Assembly: GCA_018993265.1 (NCBI GenBank)
Contig: JAGKSW010000038.1
Location: forward strand, 16,804-80,803
Source: Nostoc sp. TH1S01
Lineage (GTDB): Bacteria; Cyanobacteriota; Cyanobacteriia; Cyanobacteriales; Nostocaceae
DNA length: 64,000 nt
Direction of reading: 5' to 3'
Part shown: piece after piece, positions 20,877-31,026 of the stretch
Numbering within the stretch: position 1 is the stretch's first letter
How the letters are laid out: each line of letters starts with the position of its first letter
Position numbers and translations under genes: made by a program
Notes under the pieces: generated by a model
What the model was told of the DNA's origin: nothing
Seen by the model: the letters and a program-made list of their open reading frames with translations, nothing else
Databases searched by the model: none

Positions 20877-22016
20877 TTAAGCCCGCAAGGACGAGCATAA
20901 TTTGTGTTCTAGTTCCATTTCTCGTTCTTGTGTCGCCACAATAGCTTGAGTAATCACACGCTGACAGTCAAAACCCACGCTATGTAGTTGTAACCACTGC
21001 TGGGCTTCATTGCCTTCACGTAGAATTTTATGCAATGGCGACAGGAAACAGCTAAAGCCTTGTTGTTTAGCGATCGCCCAAACTTCTTGATATAGTTCCG
21101 CAATCCAATCTCTGGCTAAAATGGTTCTGCCATCTTGCCAATGTTGCAGTTTAGCATCCAAGCTGGCACTAGCGGCTGCTATTTCATTGTTAGTGGTAAG
21201 AGCAATTAGTTCTTCCGGAGAGAAGCTACTGTTAGTTAAGGGATCTAAATCGGGATGATTAATTATCTGCAATAAACGCGCTTCTAACAATGCGGTAATT
21301 GCGAGTAAAGTAATAGGATCTGTAACTAAATCGCAAATCCGCAATTCTAAACGATTCAGATCATAAGGACGGCGATTGCCATTTGGTCGTACTGATACCC
21401 ATAAGTGCCGGACATTTTGCATTGTTCCAGCTAATAACTGCTCTTCTACCCATTGAATATGATGGGCATGGCTGGTAAATAATGGTACGTAGCTGGGAGT
21501 TTGGGGAAATACGCCCCAACGAGTCGAGTGATAACCAGTGGCTTTGCCATTGAAAAATGGCGATGAAGCACTCAGTGCCAGAAACAAAGGCGCTTCTAAG
21601 CGGATGAATCGACAAGCACGCATTAATGTTTCTGGGTCGCTAATACCTATATTGATATGAACGCTGGCAGTAACTACATTTGTGCCGTAGGTCTGCTCAA
21701 TATAATCATGATAAGGATTGGTTGGGTCAGAACGAAAGAAGCGATCGCCCCCACTTAACGACAAAGTACTTCCAGGAATTAAAGTGTAGTTACCCAAACG
21801 CTGGAGGTACTTGCGTAATTCCCGGCGCGGACTTAGTAAAGCACATAAAAGATTTTCGTAACTTGTGGATGGCTTTGTTATGTATTCCACGTTGCGGCTA
21901 TCTGGTTCCCGCATAAATCCATCCAAATCGGCAACAATTTTATCGGAGAGACCAACAATTTCACCTTGAGGTGTGCCAGTGTACATCTCAATCTCAAAAC
22001 CTTTTGATAGCACCAC
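20877..22016 (-). CDS. gshA: Glutamate-cysteine ligase, cyanobacterial type
   Basis: KGFEIEMYTG...DLDGFMREPDSRNVEYITKPS...NYTLIPGSTLSLSGGDRF...TASVHINIGISDPE...RLELRICD matches the cyanobacterial GshA family as I recall it. Confidence 0.88.
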   Translation of the reverse strand: MVLSKGFEIEMYTGTPQGEIVGLSDKIVADLDGFMREPDSRNVEYITKPSTSYENLLCALLSPRRELRKYLQRLGNYTLIPGSTLSLSGGDRFFRSDPTNPYHDYIEQTYGTNVVTASVHINIGISDPETLMRACRFIRLEAPLFLALSASSPFFNGKATGYHSTRWGVFPQTPSYVPLFTSHAHHIQWVEEQLLAGTMQNVRHLWVSVRPNGNRRPYDLNRLELRICDLVTDPITLLAITALLEARLLQIINHPDLDPLTNSSFSPEELIALTTNNEIAAASASLDAKLQHWQDGRTILARDWIAELYQEVWAIAKQQGFSCFLSPLHKILREGNEAQQWLQLHSVGFDCQRVITQAIVATQEREMELEHKLCSSLRA

Positions 22017-23237
22017 TTAGTTCTCCTTGGCTCTCCAGCCTATTAATTGTATCGAATTAGACGATTTTTTGGTTTGAACTTGCCGTTATTTAAACGTTAA
22101 GAATCTTTTAGCAGAACATTTATTACGACAAAGGATTTATTTTATCCCTTAGTAATTACTTAAACTAAAAGTATCAATTTTATTTCTGTCTTTGTATGGA
22201 GATTCACATACTAAATTAGGGTGAAAAAACCGTACTTGATTTTGTGCCTTGTGGAAAAATCGATCTGACTAGCTGCACGATGTAGCAAATGTCTTAGGCA
22301 AACTGATACCAATGACACATATTACTAGATAAACGACACCCAAAATCTATATTTTTTTGCGGAGAAGGACAGTATCGCTTAAGTCTAATTTAACCTAGCA
22401 AATCGCTTTCAAGAAGCAAACTAATACAAGTATTAATTATTACTATTTTATTAAATATAAAACAATAGTAGAGTGCTTTATAACACAGCGCAATCCACCG
22501 TAGTGTTGCACTGAAAAATTGTCATGATTTTCCAGTTTAGAATGTTGGTAATTATTGTCATTTGGAGTTGAGAAATATTAATTTGCAATTTTAGTGATGG
22601 ATGTTAACCATAAGCACAAAGTATTTATTTCTTTTTTTGCCAAAATTTAAATATATAATTTTTACTTTTACTGCAAATTAAAAGCAATAATCAGCCAGAG
22701 CAGTTGAATGAAGGTTTTAATTTTAATACATTGTTTATTCACTTTATGTTAATTAATAACTTCTGACAAAAAATTGGATGTTAACTTAATTACAAATATA
22801 TTTTCTCTAAGTGTGCAATATCGCATATTCAAATATTTTGCTATGTGCAATATCTAAAAATAAAAGGTAGATAAGCTACATCATCATAATTATTTTTCTG
22901 TTAGCAGCCTTGTTTTTGCAGCTTTATATTAGTTTTTGACAATTACTAAAAAAATCATTAAGCTAATAGATAGATGGCCAACTATCAACCAAATAACCAC
23001 GATTTTGTGAGGTAAATTCAAAATCGTCGTTATAAAGTATCAACATGAACAAATGAATTGAACTTAATCATTGACGATAAATAGTAACTTCAACCAATTT
23101 AGCTAGAACAAAGCTAATACCTGATTCCTTAGATGGCGCTGCGGGGTTTTGAAGATAATCCAATCAGGTGTGAATGTTTGTAGTGATGGTGATACTTGTC
23201 TGTTAAACATGAAACTTTGGCTAAGGTGCAGGAAACT

Positions 23238-23738
23238 ATGCTTGATTTTTTTACATCGTTGAACGACCATAATCTTCCCTATCCAGATACGCTACATCCC
23301 ATTGTTGTTCACTTTGTAATTGCAATGGTATTGTTTGCATTTTTCTGTGACTTAGTAGGTTATTTCACTGGTAAAGCTCGCCTATTTGAGGTGAGTTGGT
23401 GGAATATGTTTATCGCTACGATCGCCATTTTTGTAGCGATTATTTTTGGACAATTTGAAGCCGGTTTAGCCCAACCTTACGACGTAGCTAAATCAGTTTT
23501 AAATATCCATACACTGATTGGTTGGTCGCTGTCTGGCATTATCGCCGCAATTACAGCATGGCGCTATGTAATTCGTTCGCGTAACCCGCAAAAATTACCA
23601 ATTCATTATTTAGCAGCCGGATTTGTTTTAGTTGCAATTGTCGGCTTGCAAGTATATTTCGGTGATGAATTGGTTTGGGTATATGGATTGCACACAGTAC
23701 CAGTTGTTGAAGCTGTCAAGGATGGGATGCTGCCATGA
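23238..23738 (+). CDS. DUF2231-domain membrane protein
   Basis: MLDFFTSLNDHNLPYPDTLHPIVVHFVIAMVLFAFFCDLVGY...; multiple TM segments and conserved His. ATG at 23238 after AGGA preferred over TTG at 23196. Confidence 0.85.
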   Translation: MLDFFTSLNDHNLPYPDTLHPIVVHFVIAMVLFAFFCDLVGYFTGKARLFEVSWWNMFIATIAIFVAIIFGQFEAGLAQPYDVAKSVLNIHTLIGWSLSGIIAAITAWRYVIRSRNPQKLPIHYLAAGFVLVAIVGLQVYFGDELVWVYGLHTVPVVEAVKDGMLP

Positions 23739-24340
23739 ATTCAGAGCTAATTAATCAATTAAATGTGGAAATAGGCGCTAACGGACTACCTTACACTCTG
23801 CCTATTCACCCAAATTTGGTGCATCTTACCATCGGTCTATTCATCATTGGTATTACCTTTGATATCGTCGGTGTTTTGTTTCCTATCCAAAAATGGGTAT
23901 TCAAATTTTTGGCAATTACTGTTGAACGAGCCAACTTCTTTGATGTGGGTTGGTACAACATGGTTGCGGCAACTGGCATCACCTTTTTTACTGTAGCAGC
24001 CGGCTTTTACGAAATGCTCTTAGCCTCTCCACCAACGGATGTGAAGAGTGCATGGGGAATGCCTGCAATGGAAACCATGCTTTGGCATGGTATCGGTGGT
24101 GTTGTCCTCCTAGCTTTATTTGTTGGGATGACCATGTGGAGAGGATGGCAACGCTTTTCTTGGAGCAAAGATTACGACGTAGAAGTGCAGTGGAGCTATT
24201 TATTTGCGGGAGTCGCAATTATGTTTTTGATGTTCCTGCACGGCACATTAGGAGCGCAGTTAGCTGCTGAATTTGGCGTTCACAACACCGCAGATAGACT
24301 ACTGCAATTAGGCGAAGACCTGAACACAATGCTCAAATAA
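23735..24340 (+). CDS. DUF2231-domain membrane protein (second copy)
   Basis: LPYTLPIHPNLVHLTIGLFIIGITFDIVG...; starts 4 nt before the end of the upstream gene (ATGA overlap), implying translational coupling. Confidence 0.88.
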   Translation: MNSELINQLNVEIGANGLPYTLPIHPNLVHLTIGLFIIGITFDIVGVLFPIQKWVFKFLAITVERANFFDVGWYNMVAATGITFFTVAAGFYEMLLASPPTDVKSAWGMPAMETMLWHGIGGVVLLALFVGMTMWRGWQRFSWSKDYDVEVQWSYLFAGVAIMFLMFLHGTLGAQLAAEFGVHNTADRLLQLGEDLNTMLK

Positions 24341-24370
24341 CTTTTGTCATTCGTCCTTTGTTCTTTGTTA

Positions 24371-24412
24371 ATGACCAATGACCAATGACCAATGACTAAT
24401 GACTAATGACCA
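24371..24412 (+). repeat. STRR heptamer array (ATGACCA/ATGACTA)x6
   Basis: ATGACCA ATGACCA ATGACCA ATGACTA ATGACTA ATGACCA immediately upstream of ctaC. Confidence 0.95.
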
Positions 24413-24418
24413 AAACCC

Positions 24419-25336
24419 ATGAAACTCTCAAAGATTTTAAGCATATTAACCTTAATTACTGGTGCGATCGCTGTTAGCATCACCAGTATCTGGATAGGTA
24501 AACAAGCCTATTCCTGGCTACCTCCCCAAGCAGCAGCCGAATCTCATCTGATTGATGATTTGATTAGTTTTTTGGTGACATTAGGTGCATTTATATTTCT
24601 TGGTGTTACCAGCACCTTAATGTATTCTGTGATTTTCCATCGTGCTAAAAAAGACGACTTCAGCGATGGCCCCCACATCGAAGGTAACGTCACCTTAGAA
24701 GTTGTCTGGACAGCCATCCCCATTATGTTGGTACTGTGGATTGCTGGCTATAGCTCCCAAGTTTACGAACAAATGGGAATTCAAGGCCCTACACAGCTAG
24801 TGCATCTGCATAACCCCGTGGGTATGGAATCAGCTTATGCTGCACCCAAAGATGGTGCAATGAGCGAACCTGTAGAAAAAATTGATGTCATCGCCAAACA
24901 ATGGGCGTGGGTATTTCATTACCCTGAGAGAAATGTTACCAGTACCGAACTGCATTTACCAAGCGATCGCCGTGTGCGTTTAGCACTGCAATCAGAAGAC
25001 GTACTGCATGGCTTTTATATCCCTGCATTCCGTCTCAAACAAGACATCATTCCCAACCATACTATCGACTTTGAATTTACCCCCATTCGCCAGGGTCAAT
25101 ATCACCTCACCGACTCGCAATATAGCGGCACTTATTTTGCCACCATGCAGGCAAACGTAGTTGTTGAATCTGCTGAAGACTATCACAAATGGTTGGCTAA
25201 AATCGCCACACACAAACCCTCCCCCGCCAATAACCAAGCTGCTTCTGAATACGCCCAAGCAGCTAACGAACCCGTGAAAAATGGTTGGGATACCGTCGTA
25301 CCTGCCGCACCTCCTTTGGTGAATTATTCCGGTTGA
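24419..25336 (+). CDS. ctaC: Cytochrome c oxidase subunit II homologue lacking CuA ligands (ARTO / Cox3 type)
   Basis: COX2 architecture (two TM plus cupredoxin) with VTLEVVWTAIPIMLVL and VIAKQWAWVFHYPE; the CuA region reads DSQYSGTYFATM instead of CxExCxxxHxxM. Confidence 0.92.
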   Translation: MKLSKILSILTLITGAIAVSITSIWIGKQAYSWLPPQAAAESHLIDDLISFLVTLGAFIFLGVTSTLMYSVIFHRAKKDDFSDGPHIEGNVTLEVVWTAIPIMLVLWIAGYSSQVYEQMGIQGPTQLVHLHNPVGMESAYAAPKDGAMSEPVEKIDVIAKQWAWVFHYPERNVTSTELHLPSDRRVRLALQSEDVLHGFYIPAFRLKQDIIPNHTIDFEFTPIRQGQYHLTDSQYSGTYFATMQANVVVESAEDYHKWLAKIATHKPSPANNQAASEYAQAANEPVKNGWDTVVPAAPPLVNYSG

Positions 25337-25383
25337 ACACAAACACACCCCCACTCCCTTATTTCTTATAAGGAAACTCTTCC

Positions 25384-27054
25384 ATGACTAACATCCCTAT
25401 TGATGGTCTCAGCCTACCGGTTGAGAAACCACACCACGGAACTCCAGGAGGCTGGAAACAATATTTCAGCTTTAGCACCGACCACAAAGTAATCGGTATC
25501 CAATACCTTGTTACTTCCTTTTTCTTCTTTCTTATTGGCGGTATCTTCGCCATGATTCTGCGGGGAGAATTAATTACCCCCGAAGCCGACTTAGTTGACC
25601 GCACCGTATATAACGGTATGTTCACCATGCACGGCACAGTCATGCTGTTCTTGTGGACATTTCCCTCACTAGTTGGTTTTGCTAACTACCTCGTACCCTT
25701 AATGATTGGGGCGCGAGATATGGCCTTTCCCCGCCTCAACGCCGTCGCCTTTTGGATGGTGCCAGTTGTCGGGATTTTGTTGATGGCCAGCTTCTTTGTT
25801 CCTGGTGGCCCTGCCCAAGCAGGTTGGTGGGCTTATCCTCCCGTCAGTTTGCAAAATCCTACAGGCCACTTGATTAACGGTCAAGTTTTATGGCTGTTGG
25901 CAGTCGCCATCTCTGGTGTCTCCTCAATTATGGGTGCTGTCAACTTTGTGACCACCATCGTCAAGATGCGTGCGCCCGGTATGACCTTCTTTCGGATGCC
26001 TTTGTTTGTCTGGGCAGTCCTCAGCGCCCAAATCATCCAATTGTTTGGTTTACCTGCCCTGACAGCAGGCGCAGTCATGTTGTTACTTGACCTCACCGTT
26101 GGTACTGGCTTTTTTAACCCCAGCAACGGCGGTAACCCAGTCATGTTCCAGCATTACTTCTGGTTCTACTCTCACCCGGCTGTGTATGTGATTATCCTGC
26201 CAGTTTTCGGTATCTTCTCCGAAATCTTCCCTGTTTACTCTCGCAAACCTTTATTCGGTTACAAAGTCGTTGCGATTTCATCACTGTTAATTGCCGTCGT
26301 CAGCGCCATTGTTTGGGTTCACCACATGTATGTCAGTGGTACACCTGCTTGGATGCGGTTGATTTTCATGTTAACCACCATGTTTGTGTCTGTACCCACT
26401 GGTATTAAGGTATTTGCTTGGGTAGCGACAATTTGGGGTGGTAAGTTGCGCTTGAATACACCCATGTTATTTGCTTTGGGTGGATTAATCATGTTTGTTT
26501 TTGCTGGCATCACAGGGATTATGCTGTCTTCTGTACCTGTGGATGTTCACGTTAACAATACCTATTTTGTGGTTGGACACTTCCACTACGTCCTCTTCGG
26601 CACAGTGACAATGGGCTTGTATGCTGCCATTTATCACTGGTTCCCTAAAATGACTGGTCGGATGTACTACGAAGGCTGGGGTAAATTACACTTCTGGTTG
26701 TCATTTATTGGTACTAATCTCAACTTCTTACCTATGCACCCACTAGGTCTGCAAGGGATGTTACGCCGAGTTTCTTCCTATGCGCCAGAGTATGAACAGT
26801 GGAATATCATTGCGAGCCTGGGTGCATTTTTGTTAGGTATGTCTACCTTGCCATTCATCTTCAACATGGTGATTTCTTGGATGCAAGGAGAAAAAGCGCC
26901 TGATAACCCTTGGCGAGCAATTGGTTTAGAGTGGTTAGTTTCTTCACCACCACCTGTTGAGAACTTTGAAGAAATTCCTGTAGTTGTCTCTGAACCTTAC
27001 GGTTACGGCAAATCAGAACCTTTGGTAGCAGAGTCTCACAGTCACCATCAGTAA
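25384..27054 (+). CDS. ctaD: Cytochrome c oxidase subunit I (haem-copper oxidase, A2-like)
   Basis: HYFWFYSHPAVYVIILPVFGI, WVHHMYVSG and YFVVGHFHYVLFGT carry the haem and CuB histidines. Confidence 0.97.
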   Translation: MTNIPIDGLSLPVEKPHHGTPGGWKQYFSFSTDHKVIGIQYLVTSFFFFLIGGIFAMILRGELITPEADLVDRTVYNGMFTMHGTVMLFLWTFPSLVGFANYLVPLMIGARDMAFPRLNAVAFWMVPVVGILLMASFFVPGGPAQAGWWAYPPVSLQNPTGHLINGQVLWLLAVAISGVSSIMGAVNFVTTIVKMRAPGMTFFRMPLFVWAVLSAQIIQLFGLPALTAGAVMLLLDLTVGTGFFNPSNGGNPVMFQHYFWFYSHPAVYVIILPVFGIFSEIFPVYSRKPLFGYKVVAISSLLIAVVSAIVWVHHMYVSGTPAWMRLIFMLTTMFVSVPTGIKVFAWVATIWGGKLRLNTPMLFALGGLIMFVFAGITGIMLSSVPVDVHVNNTYFVVGHFHYVLFGTVTMGLYAAIYHWFPKMTGRMYYEGWGKLHFWLSFIGTNLNFLPMHPLGLQGMLRRVSSYAPEYEQWNIIASLGAFLLGMSTLPFIFNMVISWMQGEKAPDNPWRAIGLEWLVSSPPPVENFEEIPVVVSEPYGYGKSEPLVAESHSHHQ

Positions 27055-27058
27055 CATT

Positions 27059-27190
27059 TTAGGTTTTACTCCTGCGCTCTTCTCTGCGCCTTTGCGCCTC
27101 TGCGTGAGACAAAAAATATCTCGTTTTTGTGCAGAATGTTAGTTTTTTAAACGCAGAGGAGCGCTGAGGTAAGCGCAAAGTTGAGGCAGC
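27059..27190. repeat. Imperfect inverted repeat of the CTCTGCGCC-TTTGCGCC-TCTGCGTGAG type
   Basis: ctgcgctcttctctgcgcctttgcgcctctgcgtgaga ... aacgcagaggagcgctgaggtaagcgcaaag; a related copy lies at about 47860-47890. Confidence 0.6.
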
Positions 27191-27275
27191 CGCGTGGGCG
27201 GGTTTCCCGACTTGAGCGGACTGCCGTTTCGCGGAGTATTCTCCAAGCAATATTACACGAATAAAAATTTTACCA

Positions 27276-27887
27276 ATGGACAGCTATATTGTTTCTGAAG
27301 AGTTGCAAAATCACTCACATCATACTGGTGAGCATGGACATGACGAAGAAGGCAATAAAATGTTTGGTTTTATTGTTTTCTTACTGTCGGAAAGTGTTAT
27401 TTTCTTGAGTTTTTTCGCCGGCTACATTGTCTACAAACTGACAACTCCTAACTGGCTACCGCCTGGTGTAGAAGGGCTAGAAGTTAGAGACCCGGCCATT
27501 AATACTGTTGTGCTGGTTGCTAGTAGCTTTGTAATTTATTTGGCGGAACGCGCTCTGCAACGTCACAATTTGTCTGGTTTTCGGATATTTCTGCTCGCAA
27601 CAATGGCGATGGGCAGTTACTTCTTGGTCGGACAAGCTATTGAATGGAGTCACTTGGCTTTTGGTTTCACTTCTGGAACTTTTGGCGGAATGTTCTACCT
27701 GTTAACTGGTTTTCACGGTTTACACGTTTTAACAGGTATCCTGTTGCAATTAATCATTTTGATCCGGTCTTTCATTCCGGGCAATTATGACTCCGGCCAC
27801 TTTGGTGTCAATGCTACTTCACTATTTTGGCATTTTGTGGATGTGATCTGGATTGTTTTGTTTGTTCTGCTCTACATTTGGCAGTAA
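27276..27887 (+). CDS. ctaE: Cytochrome c oxidase subunit III
   Basis: KMFGFIVFLLSESVIFLSFFAGYIVYKL...GGMFYLLTGFHGLHVLTGILLQLIIL...SLFWHFVDVIWIVLFVLLYIWQ. Confidence 0.95.
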   Translation: MDSYIVSEELQNHSHHTGEHGHDEEGNKMFGFIVFLLSESVIFLSFFAGYIVYKLTTPNWLPPGVEGLEVRDPAINTVVLVASSFVIYLAERALQRHNLSGFRIFLLATMAMGSYFLVGQAIEWSHLAFGFTSGTFGGMFYLLTGFHGLHVLTGILLQLIILIRSFIPGNYDSGHFGVNATSLFWHFVDVIWIVLFVLLYIWQ

Positions 27888-28147
27888 ATATTAAATTTTG
27901 TCTAAAAATTAGAGCAAATTTTCAGGGGAAGGGTAAGAGAATTTACTTTTTCCTCTGTTTTTCATATTTAGATATTCTTAAAATGATTTTATTCCGATTT
28001 ATAAAATTATGTCACTCTATCTCTGTATAGATGTGAAAAAATTGATTTTCAAGATAAAACTTGGAAGGCTTAATGTGGAAAATTTAATTTTACTGAGCTA
28101 GGCATATTCAGCATATACAATCTTACTTAGAAATATTTAAGTTACCA

Positions 28148-30226
28148 ATGGCAATCCAATCTTTATTAGAAAGCCCAATTATTGCATTTACCATTCTCCT
28201 AACAGTAATTTTTACTGTACCACCAATATTTGAAAAATTGCGATTGCCCGGATTAGTCGGTTTGCTAGTAGCAGGTGTAATTTTAGGAGAAAATGGCTTA
28301 AAGATACTCAATTCAGAATCAGATACTATCAAACTGCTTTCAGATATTGGCAAAATATATCTGATGTTCGTAGCAGGTTTAGAAATTGATTTAGAGCAGT
28401 TTCGCAAAACTAAAAATCGTTCTATAGGATTTGGGACGCTGACTTTTATAGTTCCGTTAATAGCGGGGATTTTGGTTGGGCGTTTATTCAATTTTGGTTG
28501 GAATTCTGCTTTTTTGATTGGTTCTTTACTTGCATCCCACACTTTATTAGCTTATCCAATTGTTAGTCGTTTGGGTGTGGTCACAAATGAAGCTGTGACT
28601 GTAACAATTGGTGCAACGATTTTTACTGACACAGGTGCTTTGTTGGTACTAGCAATTTGTGTGGGTATTCACGGCGGAGAATTTACAGCCTTGAGTTTAG
28701 CCACACTCTTGGGAGGATTGGCAATTTATTCGGTTGTAGTTTTGTTTGGCTTTGACTGGGCAGGTAAAGAATTTTTCCGGCGTTCGGGAGATGAACAAAG
28801 CAATCAGTTTTTGTTTATTTTACTAGCATTATTTTTGGCTTCTGTAGGAGCGCAAGTTATTGGTGTTGAGAAAATTGTTGGGGCGTTTTTAGCAGGCTTA
28901 GCTGTTAATGATGTTTTAGGACGTAGCCCAGTTAAAGAAAAAATTGAGTTTATTGGAAGTGTTTTATTTATCCCATGTTTTTTTGTCGATATGGGATTGT
29001 TGATTGATATCCCGGCATTTCTCAAGACTCTCAGTTCTGTTTGGTTGACTGTGGTAATTGTTGGAGCTTTAATTGGCAGTAAATTTATTGCGGCATTTTT
29101 AGCTAAATTATTTTACCGCTACAATACAGCAGAAATGCTAACAATGTGGTCGTTATCTCTACCGCAGGTAGCAGCTACATTAGCGGCGGCATTGGTAGCA
29201 TATCAAACTGTTAACCCGGCTGGCGAAAGGTTAATCAATGAAGGGGTTTTAAACAGTGTGATTGTGTTAATGCTGGTGACTGCTATTTTAGGGCCAGTAA
29301 TTACAGCGAGGTCTGCTACTGCTCTACAAGTTAGTGAAGCAGATTTTGCAACAGATCGTCTCTCAACTTGGTGGGAGAGTCATGAAAGTGAGGTCGAAGA
29401 ACAACAACAGCCATTTACTGTCGTAGTCCCAATTTACAATCCTCAAACCCAGCGTTATTTAATAGAAATGGCTGCATTACTGGCACGTCACGAATCGGGA
29501 ACAATTGTACCATTAGCAATTACTAAAGCTCTGATTCAGATGGATGATCCGCAATTGGTGACGGCGCTTGATCAAAGTCAAAAAAGATTGAAGTTGGCTC
29601 AAGAAATCAGTCAAGAATTTAATGTAGAAGTATCGCCAGTAATTCGTATTGATGATGATGCAGCTTTGGGAATTAGCCGTGCTAGTCGGGAACGTAACGC
29701 TAATTTAGTAGTAATGGGTTGGTCGCAAACTACTGGCTTTCGCGCTCGTTTGTTTGGAAGTGTGATTGATAGTGTGTTTTGGTCTTCACATTGTCCAGTG
29801 GCGGTGACACGTCTGTTGAGTAGTCCGACCAGTATCCAAAGAATTCTAGTACCTGTTGGTGATTTAACGCGACAAACTATCGGTGCTGTTAGGTTCGCGC
29901 AAATTTTAGCTGATGTGAATCAGGCAGAGGTGGTATTGTTGCATGTGAGCGATCGCAAAACTCCCCCAGCTTTAGTAGAAAAATTTACATCACAATTATT
30001 GGAAATTACCACAAAAAGTCAGTTACAGGTGAAGACAAATATCCAAACAGTTAAAGGTGATGATGTCGCTAGAGTAATTATTCGAGAAGCGCAAGCTTTT
30101 GATTTAGCAGTTTTGCGTTCTGTTCGCTATCGCACAGCCGGCGGCTTAGGTGTGAGTCAAGTAACAACCCAAATTTTGAGGGAGTTGAAATGCTCGATTG
30201 TATTACTAGGTGAACCTCACTCGTAA
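28148..30226 (+). CDS. CPA2 cation:proton antiporter with C-terminal universal stress protein-like region
   Basis: LRLPGLVGLLVAGVILGENGL, MFVAGLEIDLEQF, about 12 TM; C-terminus NLVVMGWSQTTGFRARLFGSVIDSVFWSSHCPVAVTRLL and RILVPVGDLTRQTIGAVRFAQ are USP-like. Confidence 0.93.
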   Translation: MAIQSLLESPIIAFTILLTVIFTVPPIFEKLRLPGLVGLLVAGVILGENGLKILNSESDTIKLLSDIGKIYLMFVAGLEIDLEQFRKTKNRSIGFGTLTFIVPLIAGILVGRLFNFGWNSAFLIGSLLASHTLLAYPIVSRLGVVTNEAVTVTIGATIFTDTGALLVLAICVGIHGGEFTALSLATLLGGLAIYSVVVLFGFDWAGKEFFRRSGDEQSNQFLFILLALFLASVGAQVIGVEKIVGAFLAGLAVNDVLGRSPVKEKIEFIGSVLFIPCFFVDMGLLIDIPAFLKTLSSVWLTVVIVGALIGSKFIAAFLAKLFYRYNTAEMLTMWSLSLPQVAATLAAALVAYQTVNPAGERLINEGVLNSVIVLMLVTAILGPVITARSATALQVSEADFATDRLSTWWESHESEVEEQQQPFTVVVPIYNPQTQRYLIEMAALLARHESGTIVPLAITKALIQMDDPQLVTALDQSQKRLKLAQEISQEFNVEVSPVIRIDDDAALGISRASRERNANLVVMGWSQTTGFRARLFGSVIDSVFWSSHCPVAVTRLLSSPTSIQRILVPVGDLTRQTIGAVRFAQILADVNQAEVVLLHVSDRKTPPALVEKFTSQLLEITTKSQLQVKTNIQTVKGDDVARVIIREAQAFDLAVLRSVRYRTAGGLGVSQVTTQILRELKCSIVLLGEPHS

Positions 30227-30423
30227 GCTCTGCTCACTTTACTTACAGTATTTCATGAATGTGTAAACTGCTGTATGTTGATTAATTTCTATCGTTGGTC
30301 ATACCTCAGTGGATTCCACAAACTGAATCTATATTAGATAACCTAGTTAATATGTTGTCGTGTTCAGAAAGCTTAGATATTTTAGACTTGTTTATGCTCC
30401 ACACCACTAGGAAGTTAAATTAA

Positions 30424-30975
30424 ATGCAGAGTTTTCAAGTTTGGAATCAATTAATCAGGTCGAAGTTTACCAAATTATTGAGTCAGACAGTGGCTTTAGG
30501 AGTTGGTGCTGGTGTTTTGTTGTTCAGTGCTAGTGCTAACGCTGCTGAACAAGTGATTTTAAAGTATGGTAGCTTTCAAGGGCCTGTTTCGGTTGCAGAA
30601 TTAAATCAGTTTGTGCAAACAGGTAAGACTACCCCAACAATCAGCAATTATTTGCAAGTGGCTAAACAAGACCCAAATGTAGCGCGTAAAGCCTTAGTCG
30701 CAGGGATTAAAGCTGAACCTGCTTTTTTAAATAGCTTGCTGTCTGGTTGGACAGGGCCAATTTTACTATCTCAAATTGGTGATGTAGTGCATCCACCTGC
30801 GGGAGAGTTAGATGCACAGGCGCTAGAAACATCTTTGAGTAAGTCTATTCAGCAAGATGGGGAAATTACTTTGTTAGGCGCAATTCGTCATTATCCAGAT
30901 CGTACTGTGGAAATAGAAGGCGATCGCCTCATCCCGGTTTATGAAAGACTTAGCAGTTTAGCAAAAGTTCTCTAG
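30424..30975 (+). CDS. DUF1400-domain exported protein
   Basis: Signal peptide (VLLFSASANAAEQ); ILKYGSFQGPVSVAELNQFVQTGKTTPTISNYL resembles DUF1400. Confidence 0.75.
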   Translation: MQSFQVWNQLIRSKFTKLLSQTVALGVGAGVLLFSASANAAEQVILKYGSFQGPVSVAELNQFVQTGKTTPTISNYLQVAKQDPNVARKALVAGIKAEPAFLNSLLSGWTGPILLSQIGDVVHPPAGELDAQALETSLSKSIQQDGEITLLGAIRHYPDRTVEIEGDRLIPVYERLSSLAKVL

Positions 30976-31026
30976 CGACTGAGCGCATTGCCAATTTAAG
31001 CCTAAAGGTACCCTCCCCTTGGTAAG

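Noticed and set aside
22868-22882. GTA-N7-TAC resembling an NtcA box upstream of the oxidase operon
   Set aside because: Spacer is 7 rather than the canonical 8; a chance match is likely in AT-rich DNA.
24371-24412. Short regularly spaced repeats resembling a CRISPR array
   Set aside because: Units are contiguous heptamers with no spacers; this is STRR sequence. No cas genes are present.
24992-25354. 120-aa minus-strand ORF
   Set aside because: Fully antisense to ctaC and rich in low-likelihood composition; coding-frame artefact.
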